A stretch of DNA of 64,000 nt from Dyadobacter alkalitolerans DSM 23607 (lineage in GTDB: Bacteria > Bacteroidota > Bacteroidia > Cytophagales > Spirosomataceae), in the NCBI RefSeq assembly GCF_000428845.1, contig NZ_AUAS01000001.1, positions 434,001 through 498,000 of the forward strand, in the 5' to 3' direction. The notes beneath the pieces were generated by a model that made no database searches, was not told the DNA's origin, and worked only from the letters and a program-made list of their open reading frames with translations. A program made the translations under genes and the position numbers. Numbering within the stretch: the stretch's first letter is position 1; every line of letters starts with the position of its first letter. Of the stretch, positions 28,301 to 36,420 are shown piece after piece.

Positions 28301-29080
28301 TTAATTCCCGTTCAAATTTTGAACACCACCGTAGTAGTACTGACCATTTGTGAGTTTCAAGTACGGTCTTGCATAAAGCTTTTCAAAAACTCCCCCTTCA
28401 ATGGGAAGATTTACAAAATGAGCACTTACTGCGAGGGGCATCATATACAATGCTTTTTTATCACCGACCCTCGGCTCCGTATTAACAGCTCCATTTGAAG
28501 TTGTTTTGTAAGAGTACGCGACACCGTATTCAGTAATGGAAAACGATCCCAATGACATTACATCAAGTTTTGCTGTTACTGCCCCGTTTTGATTTTTAAT
28601 TAAGGTCAGGTTCAATGCCGGGACACGTGTTGGCCTTAACTTTAAAACTTCGCCATACACTACTGTTCCATTTGCCTGCCTTGCATAAGCTCGGAAGTAG
28701 AGGTTTTCAAAATCATCAAATCCAACAGCTTTTCTTAGCAGTGACTGCTGTCCTAGTGTTGCAGCGCCATCAAATTTCAGAGCGCTCGTGTATTGATTTG
28801 ATAACGTAGGGACTTCGGTAAACTCATCACTGTTTGGCGATTTGAAGGAAAGTAGAACGCCGTACTCCGATATGGGCCGCGTTCCGATTTTTTCAAATGA
28901 CATCCTGAAAGTCAGGTCATTGATAACCTCATCCGAAAATGATATTTCCATTGTCTTAACCTGTGCATCCTCTGCAACGGGCTCTGGCTTTGGTTCGGGC
29001 GTTACGTGATCCTGGCAGGAAAAAGCGAAGAGGAAAAGCGCTGCTAGCAGGGATGAAAATTGGAGTGTGATTCTTTTCAT
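28301..29080 (-). CDS. lipoprotein of unknown function
   Basis: 259 residues from MKRITLQFSS (ATG at 29080); an in-frame ATG at 29116 would add twelve residues ahead of the signal peptide and is unlikely. Lipobox LFAFSC at Cys22, then a Pro/Glu-rich spacer (TPEPKPEPVAED). The mature protein has two related halves, each with an ISEYGV / ITEYGV block followed by a strand and YFRAY / LYARPY, which suggests two tandem fibronectin-like or Ig-like beta-sandwich domains (about 35-140 and 145-255). It is a surface or periplasmic lipoprotein. Confidence 0.55.
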   Translation of the reverse strand: MKRITLQFSSLLAALFLFAFSCQDHVTPEPKPEPVAEDAQVKTMEISFSDEVINDLTFRMSFEKIGTRPISEYGVLLSFKSPNSDEFTEVPTLSNQYTSALKFDGAATLGQQSLLRKAVGFDDFENLYFRAYARQANGTVVYGEVLKLRPTRVPALNLTLIKNQNGAVTAKLDVMSLGSFSITEYGVAYSYKTTSNGAVNTEPRVGDKKALYMMPLAVSAHFVNLPIEGGVFEKLYARPYLKLTNGQYYYGGVQNLNGN

Positions 29081-29230
29081 GATTGAGAATTGTTTTGCTT
29101 TATTTTGTTCAATCACAATATTAAGGCAAGCGACTCAGAGCAAAACTATGGAAGACGAGGCCATTGAACTAACGGCAGTCAGGCAGTTATTTAAAGGAGC
29201 AATTATGAGTTAACGGTTAGAAGAAAGCGT

Positions 29231-29259
29231 AAAAAAAGCCCGGGAGAAAGTCCCAGGCT
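29231..29259 (-). terminator. intrinsic terminator after lpxA
   Basis: On the minus strand AAGCCTGGGA and TCCCGGGCTT pair around a CTTTC loop and are followed by a seven-base T-run. It closes the lpxD-lpxC/fabZ-lpxA cluster. The spacer 29081-29230 shows nothing else I can support. Confidence 0.85.
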
Positions 29260-29294
29260 TGAAATAATTTTCAGAAATGTTCAGATAAGAATGT

Positions 29295-30107
29295 CTATGG
29301 CTGCGCTTCCGTTTCCGTTGTTCCGTTTGTCTGAAACGGGCTTTTCATAATCCCTCTTTCCGAATTACGGATAAAGTTAATGACCACATCCCGCTCGTTA
29401 GATGGCGGTAATTCAAGCTCTATTTTCTGCAAAGCCTCTGCATTATTAAGGCCGCGCATATAAATGTAGCGGTAAATGTTCTGGATCTCGTTGATCTTCT
29501 CGTTGCTGTAACCACGTCTGCGCAGTCCGACAGAATTGATCCCGGCATAGGAAATGGGTTCGCGGGCAGCTTTTGTAAATGGTGGCACATCCTTGCGGAC
29601 CAATGTTGCCCCTGAAACGAACGCATGCGAACCAATCTTAACAAACTGATGCACAGCACTTAATGCACTCACAATCGCCCAGTCGCCTACATGTACGTGA
29701 CCTGCCATTTGCACATTGTTGCCGATAATGCAGCTGTTTCCAACCCGGCAATCGTGCGCTACGTGGGCGTAAGCCATAATCAGGCAGTCGGAGCCGACCA
29801 CTGTTTTCCAATGTTCCTCGGTTCCGCGGCTGATCGTCGCGTATTCGCGGATCGTGGTGTTGTCACCGATGATAGTGAATGTATATTCGTTGTTATATTT
29901 AAGATCCTGAGGCGTCGATGCAATGACGGCTCCCGGAAAGATCCGGCAGTTTTTTCCTATTCTCGCGCCTGAATTAATAACAGCGTGTGATCCTATCCAT
30001 GAGCCCTCACCAATTTCAACATCGGAATGTATCATTGCGAATGGTTCAATTTCTACATTCTGAGCGATCTTAGCGTCAGGATGAATATATGCTAATGATT
30101 GAGTCAT
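29295..30107 (-). CDS. lpxA: acyl-[ACP]-UDP-N-acetylglucosamine O-acyltransferase
   Basis: 270 residues. The left-handed beta-helix repeats are evident (IHPDAKIAQNVEIEPFAMI, SWIGSHAVINSGARIGKNC), the catalytic His lies in AYAHVAHDCRVGN, and the C-terminal helical domain includes INSVGLRRRGYSNEKINEI. It catalyses the first step of lipid A synthesis, adding a 3-hydroxyacyl chain to UDP-GlcNAc. Its start overlaps the end of lpxC/fabZ by four bases. The last 20 residues are a hydrophilic tail. Confidence 0.95.
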   Translation of the reverse strand: MTQSLAYIHPDAKIAQNVEIEPFAMIHSDVEIGEGSWIGSHAVINSGARIGKNCRIFPGAVIASTPQDLKYNNEYTFTIIGDNTTIREYATISRGTEEHWKTVVGSDCLIMAYAHVAHDCRVGNSCIIGNNVQMAGHVHVGDWAIVSALSAVHQFVKIGSHAFVSGATLVRKDVPPFTKAAREPISYAGINSVGLRRRGYSNEKINEIQNIYRYIYMRGLNNAEALQKIELELPPSNERDVVINFIRNSERGIMKSPFQTNGTTETEAQP

Positions 30108-31495
30108 TTTTTCTTTACCAGGCTTGCTATCATATCCGCTTCACACACCAACTGTCCGGCTACGTATCCCCGGCCACTCATTTTCACAATTCCCCTTTTC
30201 ATTGGAGACGTAAATTCACATTTAAAAATTACCGTATCTCCGGGAAAAACATTGCGTCGGAAGCGGCATGCGTCAATTCCGATCAGGTAAGGCCAGTAAT
30301 TATCAGGATCAGGCACGCTTGTCAGAACCAAAATACCACCAGTCTGCGCCATCGCCTCCAATTGTAAAACACCCGGCATAACAGGGTTTCCAGGGAAATG
30401 CCCTAAGAAAAACTGCTCATTGATCGTCACATTTTTAACGCCTACCACGCTGTTTTCGTCCAGTGCAATGATCTTATCAATCATTTGGAAAGGATAGCGG
30501 TGCGCAAGCAGCTGACCGATCTGGTTAATATCAAAAACCGGCGCCTTATTGGGATCATATTGTGGAATATCTCCTTTGCCGGATTTAATCAGTTTCTTAA
30601 TTTTTTTAGCCAAAGCCACATTGGCCGCATGTCCCGGACGGGCAGCCAAAATCTGCGCCTTAATCGGACGACCCACCAATGCAAGATCTCCAATCAGGTC
30701 CAGCAGCTTGTGCCGCGCCATTTCGTTGGGATAATGCAGGTCAACATTGTTTAAAATGCCTTTTGATTCATTAACGCTAACTTTTGGTTTGCTCAATAGC
30801 TGCGAGAGATGATCCAATTCCCCATCCCGAACTTCTCTGTCTACAATTACGATCGCATTCGTAAGATCGCCGCCTTTGATCAGGTTTTGCTTATACAAAG
30901 CTTCAAGTTCGTGCAGGAATACAAAAGTGCGGCACTCTGCGATATCGTCTTTGAATAATGTAATGTCATTCAAAGAAGCATGCTGGCTGCTAATTACAGT
31001 TGAATTATAATCAACCATCACCGTCAGCCTATAATCAGAAAGCGGTAAAGCAACAAGTTCCGTGTCGGTTTCCTTATTTATATAATGCACATATTCAGGC
31101 ACTTCGAAGTAATTCCTGTATGCGTTTTGTTCTTCAATGCCTGCATCGAGCAGGGCATCTACGAATTTAATGGAACTTCCATCCATGATCGGCGGCTCGG
31201 GGCCGTCAAGCTGGATGAGCACATTGTCAATTTGCAAACCAACCAATGCTGCTAATGTATGCTCAACCGTATGGATCCGTGCTCCGTTTTGTTCGATGGT
31301 CGTTCCGCGCGACAGATCGACAACATTGTCGACATCTGCATCTACGATTGGCTGGTCGGGTAAATCAATGCGTTGAAACTTGTATCCGTGGTTGGCAGGG
31401 GCTGGCACAAATGTCATTGTAGCCACCACACCTGTATGTAAACCCACTCCTGTTACGGATACAGACTTGGAAATGGTTTGTTGTTTTTCGTTCAT
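30104..31495 (-). CDS. lpxC/fabZ: bifunctional LpxC deacetylase / FabZ dehydratase
   Basis: 463 residues, a fusion typical of Bacteroidota. Residues 1-300 are UDP-3-O-acyl-GlcNAc deacetylase (VGLHTG, the zinc motif HTVEHTLAALVGL, MDGSSIKFVDALLDAG, HKLLDLIGDLALVG). Residues 315-463 are 3-hydroxyacyl-ACP dehydratase with HRYPFQMIDKI (catalytic His) and LGHFPGNPVMPGVLQLEAMAQ (catalytic Glu). The fusion joins the committed lipid A step with the elongation step competing for the same hydroxyacyl-ACP. It follows lpxD by 35 bases and overlaps lpxA. Confidence 0.96.
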   Translation of the reverse strand: MNEKQQTISKSVSVTGVGLHTGVVATMTFVPAPANHGYKFQRIDLPDQPIVDADVDNVVDLSRGTTIEQNGARIHTVEHTLAALVGLQIDNVLIQLDGPEPPIMDGSSIKFVDALLDAGIEEQNAYRNYFEVPEYVHYINKETDTELVALPLSDYRLTVMVDYNSTVISSQHASLNDITLFKDDIAECRTFVFLHELEALYKQNLIKGGDLTNAIVIVDREVRDGELDHLSQLLSKPKVSVNESKGILNNVDLHYPNEMARHKLLDLIGDLALVGRPIKAQILAARPGHAANVALAKKIKKLIKSGKGDIPQYDPNKAPVFDINQIGQLLAHRYPFQMIDKIIALDENSVVGVKNVTINEQFFLGHFPGNPVMPGVLQLEAMAQTGGILVLTSVPDPDNYWPYLIGIDACRFRRNVFPGDTVIFKCEFTSPMKRGIVKMSGRGYVAGQLVCEADMIASLVKKK

Positions 31496-31530
31496 TATAA
31501 ATTTCCTTTTCTTCTTAAAGGCGCGTTGTA

Positions 31531-32577
31531 TTATTGACCCTGAAAATCGGATGTTTCGTGTTTATTTTCCAGATCTTTCAGCCTTTCTTCTATTTCGGGG
31601 AGCCTTCTTACAAGGGCCATGGATCTTAAATGTTCGTTCAAATCCCTTGCTGGCGAGCCTGATAGCGAAAGTCCTTCCTTTTTGATGGATTTCCCTAATC
31701 CGCTCTGGGCGCCAATTTTGGTTTTATTAGCAATCGTAATGTGTCCCACAATCCCAACTTGTCCGGCAACGACACACTGTTCGCCTACCGTGGTTGATCC
31801 TGAGATTCCGGACTGTGCTGCAATTACGGTATTTTTTCCAATCTCTACATTATGTGCGATTTGCACGAGATTATCTATTTTAACCCCTTTGCGAATAATT
31901 GTAGAACCCATTGTCGCACAATCAATTGTGGAATTGGATCCAACACTTACATCATCTTCCAGGATCACATTGCCAAGCTGGGGAATTGTTTTATAAGTCC
32001 CGTCAGTTTGTGGTGCAAAACCAAAACCATCGCTTCCAATGACTGTATTAGCGAAGATCACGCAGTTTTTACCAATGATCGTATTATCATAAATACGGAC
32101 ACCGGGATGGATAACTGAATTGTCACCAATTTCGATGTTATCCCCGAGATATGTGTTTGGATAGATCTTTACGCTGTTGCCGATCACGCAGTTTTTACCA
32201 ATGTAGGAAAATGCGCCCCGGTAGCAATTGTCGCCGGTCTGACTATTCTCTCCGATAAAACTAGGCTGTTCCACCCCGGTTTTGCCGCCGGCAATGCGTT
32301 TTTGATATTCTTCGAGCAGGATTGTGAATGCAGTGTAAGCATTTTCGACATAGATAAGGGTTGTCGAAATCTCTTTTTTAGGAACAAAATCCTTGTTGAC
32401 AATAACGGCAGAGGATTGTGTTGTATATATGTAAGGTTCGTATTTACTATTGGCTAAAAAGGAAATACAGCCCGGACGCCCTTCTTCAATTTTAGCAGCC
32501 GAATCAATTGTAATTTTTTCATTTCCAACAATGGTTCCATCAAGCATTTGAGCAATCTCGCTGACAGTAAATTTCAT
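31531..32577 (-). CDS. lpxD: UDP-3-O-(3-hydroxyacyl)glucosamine N-acyltransferase
   Basis: 348 residues. The N-terminal uridine-binding domain ([21 protein letters not shown]) is followed by hexapeptide repeats ([30 protein letters not shown]) with the catalytic His in [15 protein letters not shown] and a C-terminal helix. It catalyses the third step of lipid A synthesis. It is first in the lpxD-lpxC/fabZ-lpxA cluster and may be read together with the HD gene 82 bases upstream. Confidence 0.95.
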   Translation of the reverse strand: MKFTVSEIAQMLDGTIVGNEKITIDSAAKIEEGRPGCISFLANSKYEPYIYTTQSSAVIVNKDFVPKKEISTTLIYVENAYTAFTILLEEYQKRIAGGKTGVEQPSFIGENSQTGDNCYRGAFSYIGKNCVIGNSVKIYPNTYLGDNIEIGDNSVIHPGVRIYDNTIIGKNCVIFANTVIGSDGFGFAPQTDGTYKTIPQLGNVILEDDVSVGSNSTIDCATMGSTIIRKGVKIDNLVQIAHNVEIGKNTVIAAQSGISGSTTVGEQCVVAGQVGIVGHITIANKTKIGAQSGLGKSIKKEGLSLSGSPARDLNEHLRSMALVRRLPEIEERLKDLENKHETSDFQGQ

Positions 32578-32659
32578 ATATTTTCGGCTAATTTCGGGTA
32601 ACGAATATCGAGTACTTATAGTGGATTTTGAAAAGGGCTTTTTCTTTTAACGATCCTGA

Positions 32660-33892
32660 CTAACCACGCAAAGATACATTTTTAGCCCAACATACATAGT
32701 ACTTGCGTACAATCTTAGTGAGCGCCTTAATGGTTGGTATATCGGATGCATCGGCAATGTCTAGCAGCGCGCCGCCCTTCATTTTCACCCGGATCGGGTC
32801 GAGTTCTTTTGCATAAGCCCAGTTGGTTGTTTCGCCGCTTACCAGAAAATAATCCATCTGCTCCTCGGCAATGCCTGCTTCCAGAAGCTGTCCCCGTAAG
32901 TCAGCAAGCAATGCTTCGCTTGGGGGAGCATCATAGAAAGTAATTTTAAACAGCTGCCGGTTCAGGAGCATGGTACAGAGTGTCGAGAGAACGGGATCGC
33001 TATGCGTTCTCCAGCCCTTTACAGAAGCCCATACGTCGTTATCATCCAAACCGTTGAACGAATCGAGCAGATCCTGGTGTATATCAAAGTCTTCAAGGCT
33101 GTAATTATTGTGCAGAAATCTAGCAAAATCCGGTGTGGCAAATAATGTTGCGCCGCTTTCCGACAATTCGCGTGCTCTTTGCAGCAGCTGGGTGAGCATG
33201 GCCTGCGCGCTTAGCAATGTTTTATGCAAATAAACCTGCCAGTACATGAGCCTCCGGGCATGCAGGAAATTTTCAATGCTAAGCAAGCCTTTTTCCTCTA
33301 CTACCAGCTGGTCCTCGCTCACATCCAGCATCTTAATGAGTCTGTCGGCACCGATAGAACCCTCAATCACACCCGTATAAAAACTATCGCGGTTCAGGTA
33401 ATCCATCCGGTCCATATCCAGCTGGCTGGAAACCATTTGATGGAAAAACTTGCGGGGATAAGTCCCCTCAAACATCCGAATAGCCAGATCAAGCCTTCCC
33501 TCCATTTGCCGGTTCAAGGCTTTCATCATGACAAGCGTGATGGATTCATGCGCAACATGTTGCAACAACACACTTTCCAAAACATGAGAAAACGGGCCAT
33601 GACCCAGATCATGCAGCAGAATAGCCGCTTGCGCGGCCTCAAATTCGGACTCAGAAATGGCGTGGCCTTTTTGTTGTAATACTTTGAGGGCCTGTCCCAT
33701 GAGGTGCATGGCGCCCAGTGCGTGATGGAAGCGGGTATGCAGTGCGCCAGGATAAACGACATCCGCCAATCCCAGTTGCTTAATCCGCCTCAAACGCTGA
33801 AAATAGGGATGATCAACCAGGTCGTAAAGCAGATCAGAAGAAATAGATATAAACCCGTAAACGGGATCGTTAATGATTTTCCTTTTATTCAA
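32660..33892 (-). CDS. HD-domain phosphohydrolase (dNTPase-like)
   Basis: About 410 residues. RLRRIKQLGLADVVYPGALH, then TRFHHALGAMHL and LLHDLGHGPFSHVLE form the HD metal site (HH...HD...), and DMDRMDYLNRDSF follows, as in the SAMHD1/YdhJ-like family that hydrolyses nucleotides. I chose the TTG at 33892 (LNKRKIINDPVYGFI) because homologs begin there; an ATG at 33934 would add a hydrophobic LLLL stretch that overlaps a possible TACTTTTG promoter box. It is the last gene before the tRNA on the left. Confidence 0.75.
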   Translation of the reverse strand: MNKRKIINDPVYGFISISSDLLYDLVDHPYFQRLRRIKQLGLADVVYPGALHTRFHHALGAMHLMGQALKVLQQKGHAISESEFEAAQAAILLHDLGHGPFSHVLESVLLQHVAHESITLVMMKALNRQMEGRLDLAIRMFEGTYPRKFFHQMVSSQLDMDRMDYLNRDSFYTGVIEGSIGADRLIKMLDVSEDQLVVEEKGLLSIENFLHARRLMYWQVYLHKTLLSAQAMLTQLLQRARELSESGATLFATPDFARFLHNNYSLEDFDIHQDLLDSFNGLDDNDVWASVKGWRTHSDPVLSTLCTMLLNRQLFKITFYDAPPSEALLADLRGQLLEAGIAEEQMDYFLVSGETTNWAYAKELDPIRVKMKGGALLDIADASDIPTIKALTKIVRKYYVCWAKNVSLRG

Positions 33893-33959
33893 AGCTCGAT
33901 TTTTTGGCAAAAGTAATAAACATGCAACGGACAAAAGAAGTTATTCTTATCAATATGAT

Positions 33960-33989
33960 TTGGAGAATTGCCGCTATTAAGTAATTTTG
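33960..33989 (+). promoter_or_regulatory. promoter of the tRNA gene
   Basis: TTG (33960-33962), exactly 19 bases, then TAATTTTG (33982-33989). A complete match to the Bacteroidota promoter, ending 11 bases before the mature tRNA 5' end. Confidence 0.85.
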
Positions 33990-34000
33990 CAGTCCTTATC

Positions 34001-34074
34001 GGGCCTATAGCTCATTCGGTTAGAGCAACTGACTCATAATCAGTAGGTGCCTGGTTCGATTCCAGGTGGGCCCA
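34001..34074 (+). tRNA. tRNA with CAT anticodon, probably tRNA-Ile2 (lysidine-modified)
   Basis: A 74-base cloverleaf: acceptor GGGCCTA/TGGGCCC, D arm GCTC/GAGC, anticodon arm ACTGA-CTCATAA-TCAGT, T arm CCTGG-TTCGATT-CCAGG, discriminator A; no encoded CCA. The CAT anticodon fits elongator Met, initiator Met or Ile2. The acceptor has C4-G69 and C5-G68, positions known as TilS identity elements in E. coli tRNA-Ile2, so I favour isoleucine. A full promoter precedes it and an intrinsic terminator follows. Its 3' half is repeated downstream. Confidence 0.9.
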
Positions 34075-34083
34075 CTACAATCA

Positions 34084-34113
34084 AGCACTTAACATTCGTT
34101 GAGTGCTATTTTT
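34084..34113 (+). terminator. tRNA terminator
   Basis: AGCACTTAAC, ATTC loop, GTTGAGTGCT (one G-U pair) followed by ATTTTT. The same hairpin recurs at 34184-34212 and 34283-34310 inside the tandem copies. Confidence 0.8.
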
Positions 34114-34114
34114 A

Positions 34115-34390
34115 TGACTCATAATCAGTAGGTGCCTGCCGGGCGGCCGGGCGGTTCGATTCCAGGTGGGCCCACTACAATCAAGCACTTAACATTCATT
34201 GAGTGCTTTTTTATGACTCATAATCAGTAGGTTCCTGCCGGGCCGCCGGGCGGTTCGATCCCAGGTGGGCCCACTACAATCAAGCACTTAACATTCGTTG
34301 AGTGCTTTTTTATGACTCATAACCAGCAGGTGCCTGCCGGGCCGCCGGGCGGTTCGATTCCAGATGGACCCACTTATAATCAAGTACTTA
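34115..34390 (+). repeat. three tandem copies of the tRNA 3' half plus terminator
   Basis: From the anticodon loop (TGACTCATAAT at 34030) the tRNA 3' half and terminator recur at 34115, 34214 and 34313, a 99-base period; the last copy breaks down after 34390. Each copy has a 15-base GC-rich insert between CCTG and GTTCGAT of the T arm (CCGGGCGGCCGGGCG in the first, CCGGGCCGCCGGGCG in the other two). The terminator hairpin is kept in copies one and two. Copy three has several substitutions and has lost the hairpin, so decay increases with distance from the tRNA. No 5' half is repeated, so none is a whole tRNA. Confidence 0.92.
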
Positions 34391-34482
34391 GCAACTTCAA
34401 AACCCTTATATACCAATCACCATTCTAATTTCAGCTCGATGCTCATAAATAGCGGTTATACTAACTGATATTAAAATAAAAC

Positions 34483-34500
34483 AATCGTAATATTGCGATT
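34483..34500 (+). promoter_or_regulatory. ArsR-type operator 1
   Basis: AATCGTAATATTGCGATT is palindromic at 16 of 18 positions. It overlaps the TTG element of the arsR promoter, the usual place for ArsR autorepression. A second copy lies at 34879. Confidence 0.7.
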
Positions 34501-34522
34501 TGAATAATTTGTGCTATGTTTG
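34493..34522 (+). promoter_or_regulatory. promoter of the ars operon
   Basis: TTG (34493-34495), 19 bases, TATGTTTG (34515-34522): a complete Bacteroidota promoter. The first usable ATG is at 34527, so the leader is very short or the message nearly leaderless. Confidence 0.8.
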
Positions 34523-34526
34523 CAGT

Positions 34527-34856
34527 ATGGGAGTTACGAAGACAGAAATTTTTACTGCACAACAAAACCGGATCGCGGACTTAGCAAAAGCATTTGCACA
34601 TCCCGCACGGGTTGCAATACTGCAGTTGCTAATTTCCCGGAAAGCTTGCGTTTGTGGTGATTTGGTTGATGAACTCGAACTTGCTCAGGCAACCGTTTCT
34701 CAGCACTTAAAGGAATTGAAACGAATAGGGATCATCCAGGGGGAGATTAACCCGCCACGTGTTTGCTATTGCATTAATCCGCCGGTATGGGAAGAAGCTC
34801 AGCGAGCGTTTGGTGCTATACTAAGATCTTTTGAAGGAGTGACCTGCTGCAACTAA
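34527..34856 (+). CDS. arsR: ArsR family transcriptional repressor
   Basis: A 109-residue winged-helix protein. The arsenic-sensing motif is ACVCGDL (Cys41, Cys43) in the helix before the recognition helix [18 protein letters not shown]; further cysteines lie in RVCYC and in the C-terminal CC. I chose the ATG at 34527 because the promoter -7 box lies at 34515-34522; an in-frame TTG at 34500 would start before the promoter. It should repress the operon until As(III) binds. Two matching operators flank the gene. Confidence 0.88.
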   Translation: MGVTKTEIFTAQQNRIADLAKAFAHPARVAILQLLISRKACVCGDLVDELELAQATVSQHLKELKRIGIIQGEINPPRVCYCINPPVWEEAQRAFGAILRSFEGVTCCN

Positions 34857-34878
34857 GAAGACATTTTTTCGACAAATC

Positions 34879-34895
34879 AATCGTAATATTACATT
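34879..34895 (+). promoter_or_regulatory. ArsR-type operator 2
   Basis: AATCGTAATATTACATT shares AATCGTAATATT with operator 1 and contains the perfect palindrome GTAATATTAC. It lies 15 bases before the DUF6428 gene, so the downstream genes may have their own ArsR-controlled start. Confidence 0.6.
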
Positions 34896-34910
34896 ATAAC
34901 AATAGGCACT

Positions 34911-35474
34911 ATGATTAACCAACCTAATCCAATGATCTGGCAAACGTTCAAAAGTACGCTTGAACAAAACCCTGATCTGCACCTGCAATTCCAATACGAA
35001 GCAGGCAAGTTTGTTGACAATTCGTTTCATATTACCGAGATTAAGCAGGCACCGATTGTTTCTGTTGATTGCGGTGGTGTCATCAGTAGCTGGACGGAAG
35101 TAATCGTGCAGCTTTGGGAGCCGCCAGTAAAAGAAGCTGATCGCTCGATGCAGGTTAGTAAGGCGCTAAAAATTATAAACCTGGTTGAAAAGTCATTGTC
35201 GCTGAATCCAAATGCCGTTGTGAAAATCGAATTCGGCAATTCCAAGTTCGACACCCGTCAAATGTATCCAGGTGAGCTTTTGGCCGAAAGTGACAGCTTT
35301 ATTGTCAATCTGGTTCCGGATTTTACCCAGTGCAAAGCACTCTCGCGAAACCAGGCTTGCGGGACAACCGCGGCAGATGCTTCATGCTGTGGCCCGGCAC
35401 CAGAAAAAACCGAGGAATTGGAACTTGTGGCAGCTGATGGCGCTGCGTGTAAACCGGGTTCGGGCTGCTGCTAA
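34911..35474 (+). CDS. DUF6428 family protein with Cys-rich tail
   Basis: 187 residues. The globular part (1-135: TFKSTLEQNPDLHLQFQYEA, DCGGVISSWTEVIVQLWEPP) fits DUF6428, a family found in ars operons of Bacteroidota. The last 50 residues carry seven cysteines (QCKAL, QACG, SCCGP, ACKPG, GCC), a likely As(III) or metal-binding tail. No signal peptide, so it is cytosolic. A role as arsenite chaperone or sink is inferred from position and cysteines, not known. It sits between arsR and arsC. Confidence 0.75.
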   Translation: MINQPNPMIWQTFKSTLEQNPDLHLQFQYEAGKFVDNSFHITEIKQAPIVSVDCGGVISSWTEVIVQLWEPPVKEADRSMQVSKALKIINLVEKSLSLNPNAVVKIEFGNSKFDTRQMYPGELLAESDSFIVNLVPDFTQCKALSRNQACGTTAADASCCGPAPEKTEELELVAADGAACKPGSGCC

Positions 35475-35494
35475 TTATCAATCAATTATCATAC

Positions 35495-35923
35495 ATGAAA
35501 AAAATTCTAGTGTTATGCACGGGCAATTCTGCCCGCAGCCAATTGGCGCAAGGTTACTTGCAGTATTTCGCCGGTGACCGCGCGGAAGTATATAGCGCCG
35601 GTGTTGATCCAAAAGGGGTTAACCCGGTTGCAATCCAGGTCATGGCCGAAGATGGCATTGATATCTCGCATCATACATCGAACCATGCCGACGAATACAC
35701 CGGCATCCCTTTCGATTATGTGATTACTGTTTGTGATAATGCCCGCGAGCAATGCCCTTATTTCCCGTCCGCTGGGGAAATGATCCATCAAAGCTTTTCA
35801 GATCCTGGCCATACCGCACCGGCGGACCTACCAGGTGAAGACCTGGAAACCTCATTCCGCAGGGTACGGGATGAAATAAAGGAATATAGCCGGGAGTTTA
35901 TCAATCAAAAATTGCCTGCCTGA
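35495..35923 (+). CDS. arsC: arsenate reductase, thioredoxin-linked (LMW-PTP fold)
   Basis: 142 residues. The P-loop LCTGNSARSQ with Cys8, and the redox pair Cys80 and Cys87 in VCDNAREQCPYFP, match the pI258-type ArsC that passes electrons from thioredoxin. It reduces As(V) to As(III) in the cytosol for export by Acr3. The stop overlaps the next start by one base (TGATG). Confidence 0.93.
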   Translation: MKKILVLCTGNSARSQLAQGYLQYFAGDRAEVYSAGVDPKGVNPVAIQVMAEDGIDISHHTSNHADEYTGIPFDYVITVCDNAREQCPYFPSAGEMIHQSFSDPGHTAPADLPGEDLETSFRRVRDEIKEYSREFINQKLPA

Positions 35924-36420
35924 TGACTTTCACCATCCGCCCCCTGATTGCGTCGGATTGGCCAGCGGTAAAGGAGATTTACCAGCTGGGCATTGATACC
36001 GGAGATGCAACTTATGAAACGCAGGCGCCGGAAGCCGAAGCACTGAAAGTGAAGTTTCTGACAGAGCCGCAGCTCGTTGCCGAAGATAGCGGCCAGGTGA
36101 TCGGCTGGGCCATGCTATCAGCTGTTTCCAGCCGATGCGTGTATGGTGGAGTAGCAGAAACGAGCATTTATATCCATTCCGGATATCAGGGGCGTGGTGT
36201 TGGCCGGGCGCTTTTATCTGCCCTGGTTCCGCTAAGCGAAGAGCTTGGCTACTGGACGTTGCAGGCACAAATATTCCCCGAAAATAAGGCCAGCATTGCC
36301 CTTCATGAGCACCACGGTTTTCGCCGAGTGGGCTACCGGGAAAAATTAGGAAAGCGCAATGGGGTTTGGCGGGACGTTCTGTTTTTGGAACGCCGCAGCG
36401 CGATTGTGGGAAATGATTAA
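35923..36420 (+). CDS. GNAT acetyltransferase, ArsN/PAT-like
   Basis: 165 residues. ETSIYIHSGYQGRGVGRALL is the acetyl-CoA pyrophosphate loop; the IYQLGIDTGDATYETQAP start, QIFPENKASIALHEHHGFRRVG and WRDVLFLERR are typical of phosphinothricin acetyltransferase-like proteins. Members in ars operons (ArsN) acetylate glutamate-like organoarsenicals. The place between arsC and acr3, with overlap or zero spacing on both sides, favours this role, but other amines remain possible. Confidence 0.8.
   Translation: MTFTIRPLIASDWPAVKEIYQLGIDTGDATYETQAPEAEALKVKFLTEPQLVAEDSGQVIGWAMLSAVSSRCVYGGVAETSIYIHSGYQGRGVGRALLSALVPLSEELGYWTLQAQIFPENKASIALHEHHGFRRVGYREKLGKRNGVWRDVLFLERRSAIVGND

Noticed and set aside
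34030-34074. Additional complete tRNA genes in the repeats
   Set aside because: The repeats begin at the anticodon loop and lack the 5' acceptor strand and D arm, so none can fold as a tRNA.
34115-34390. CRISPR-like direct repeats
   Set aside because: The units are adjacent 99-base copies with no spacers and are derived from the tRNA 3' half; no cas genes are present.
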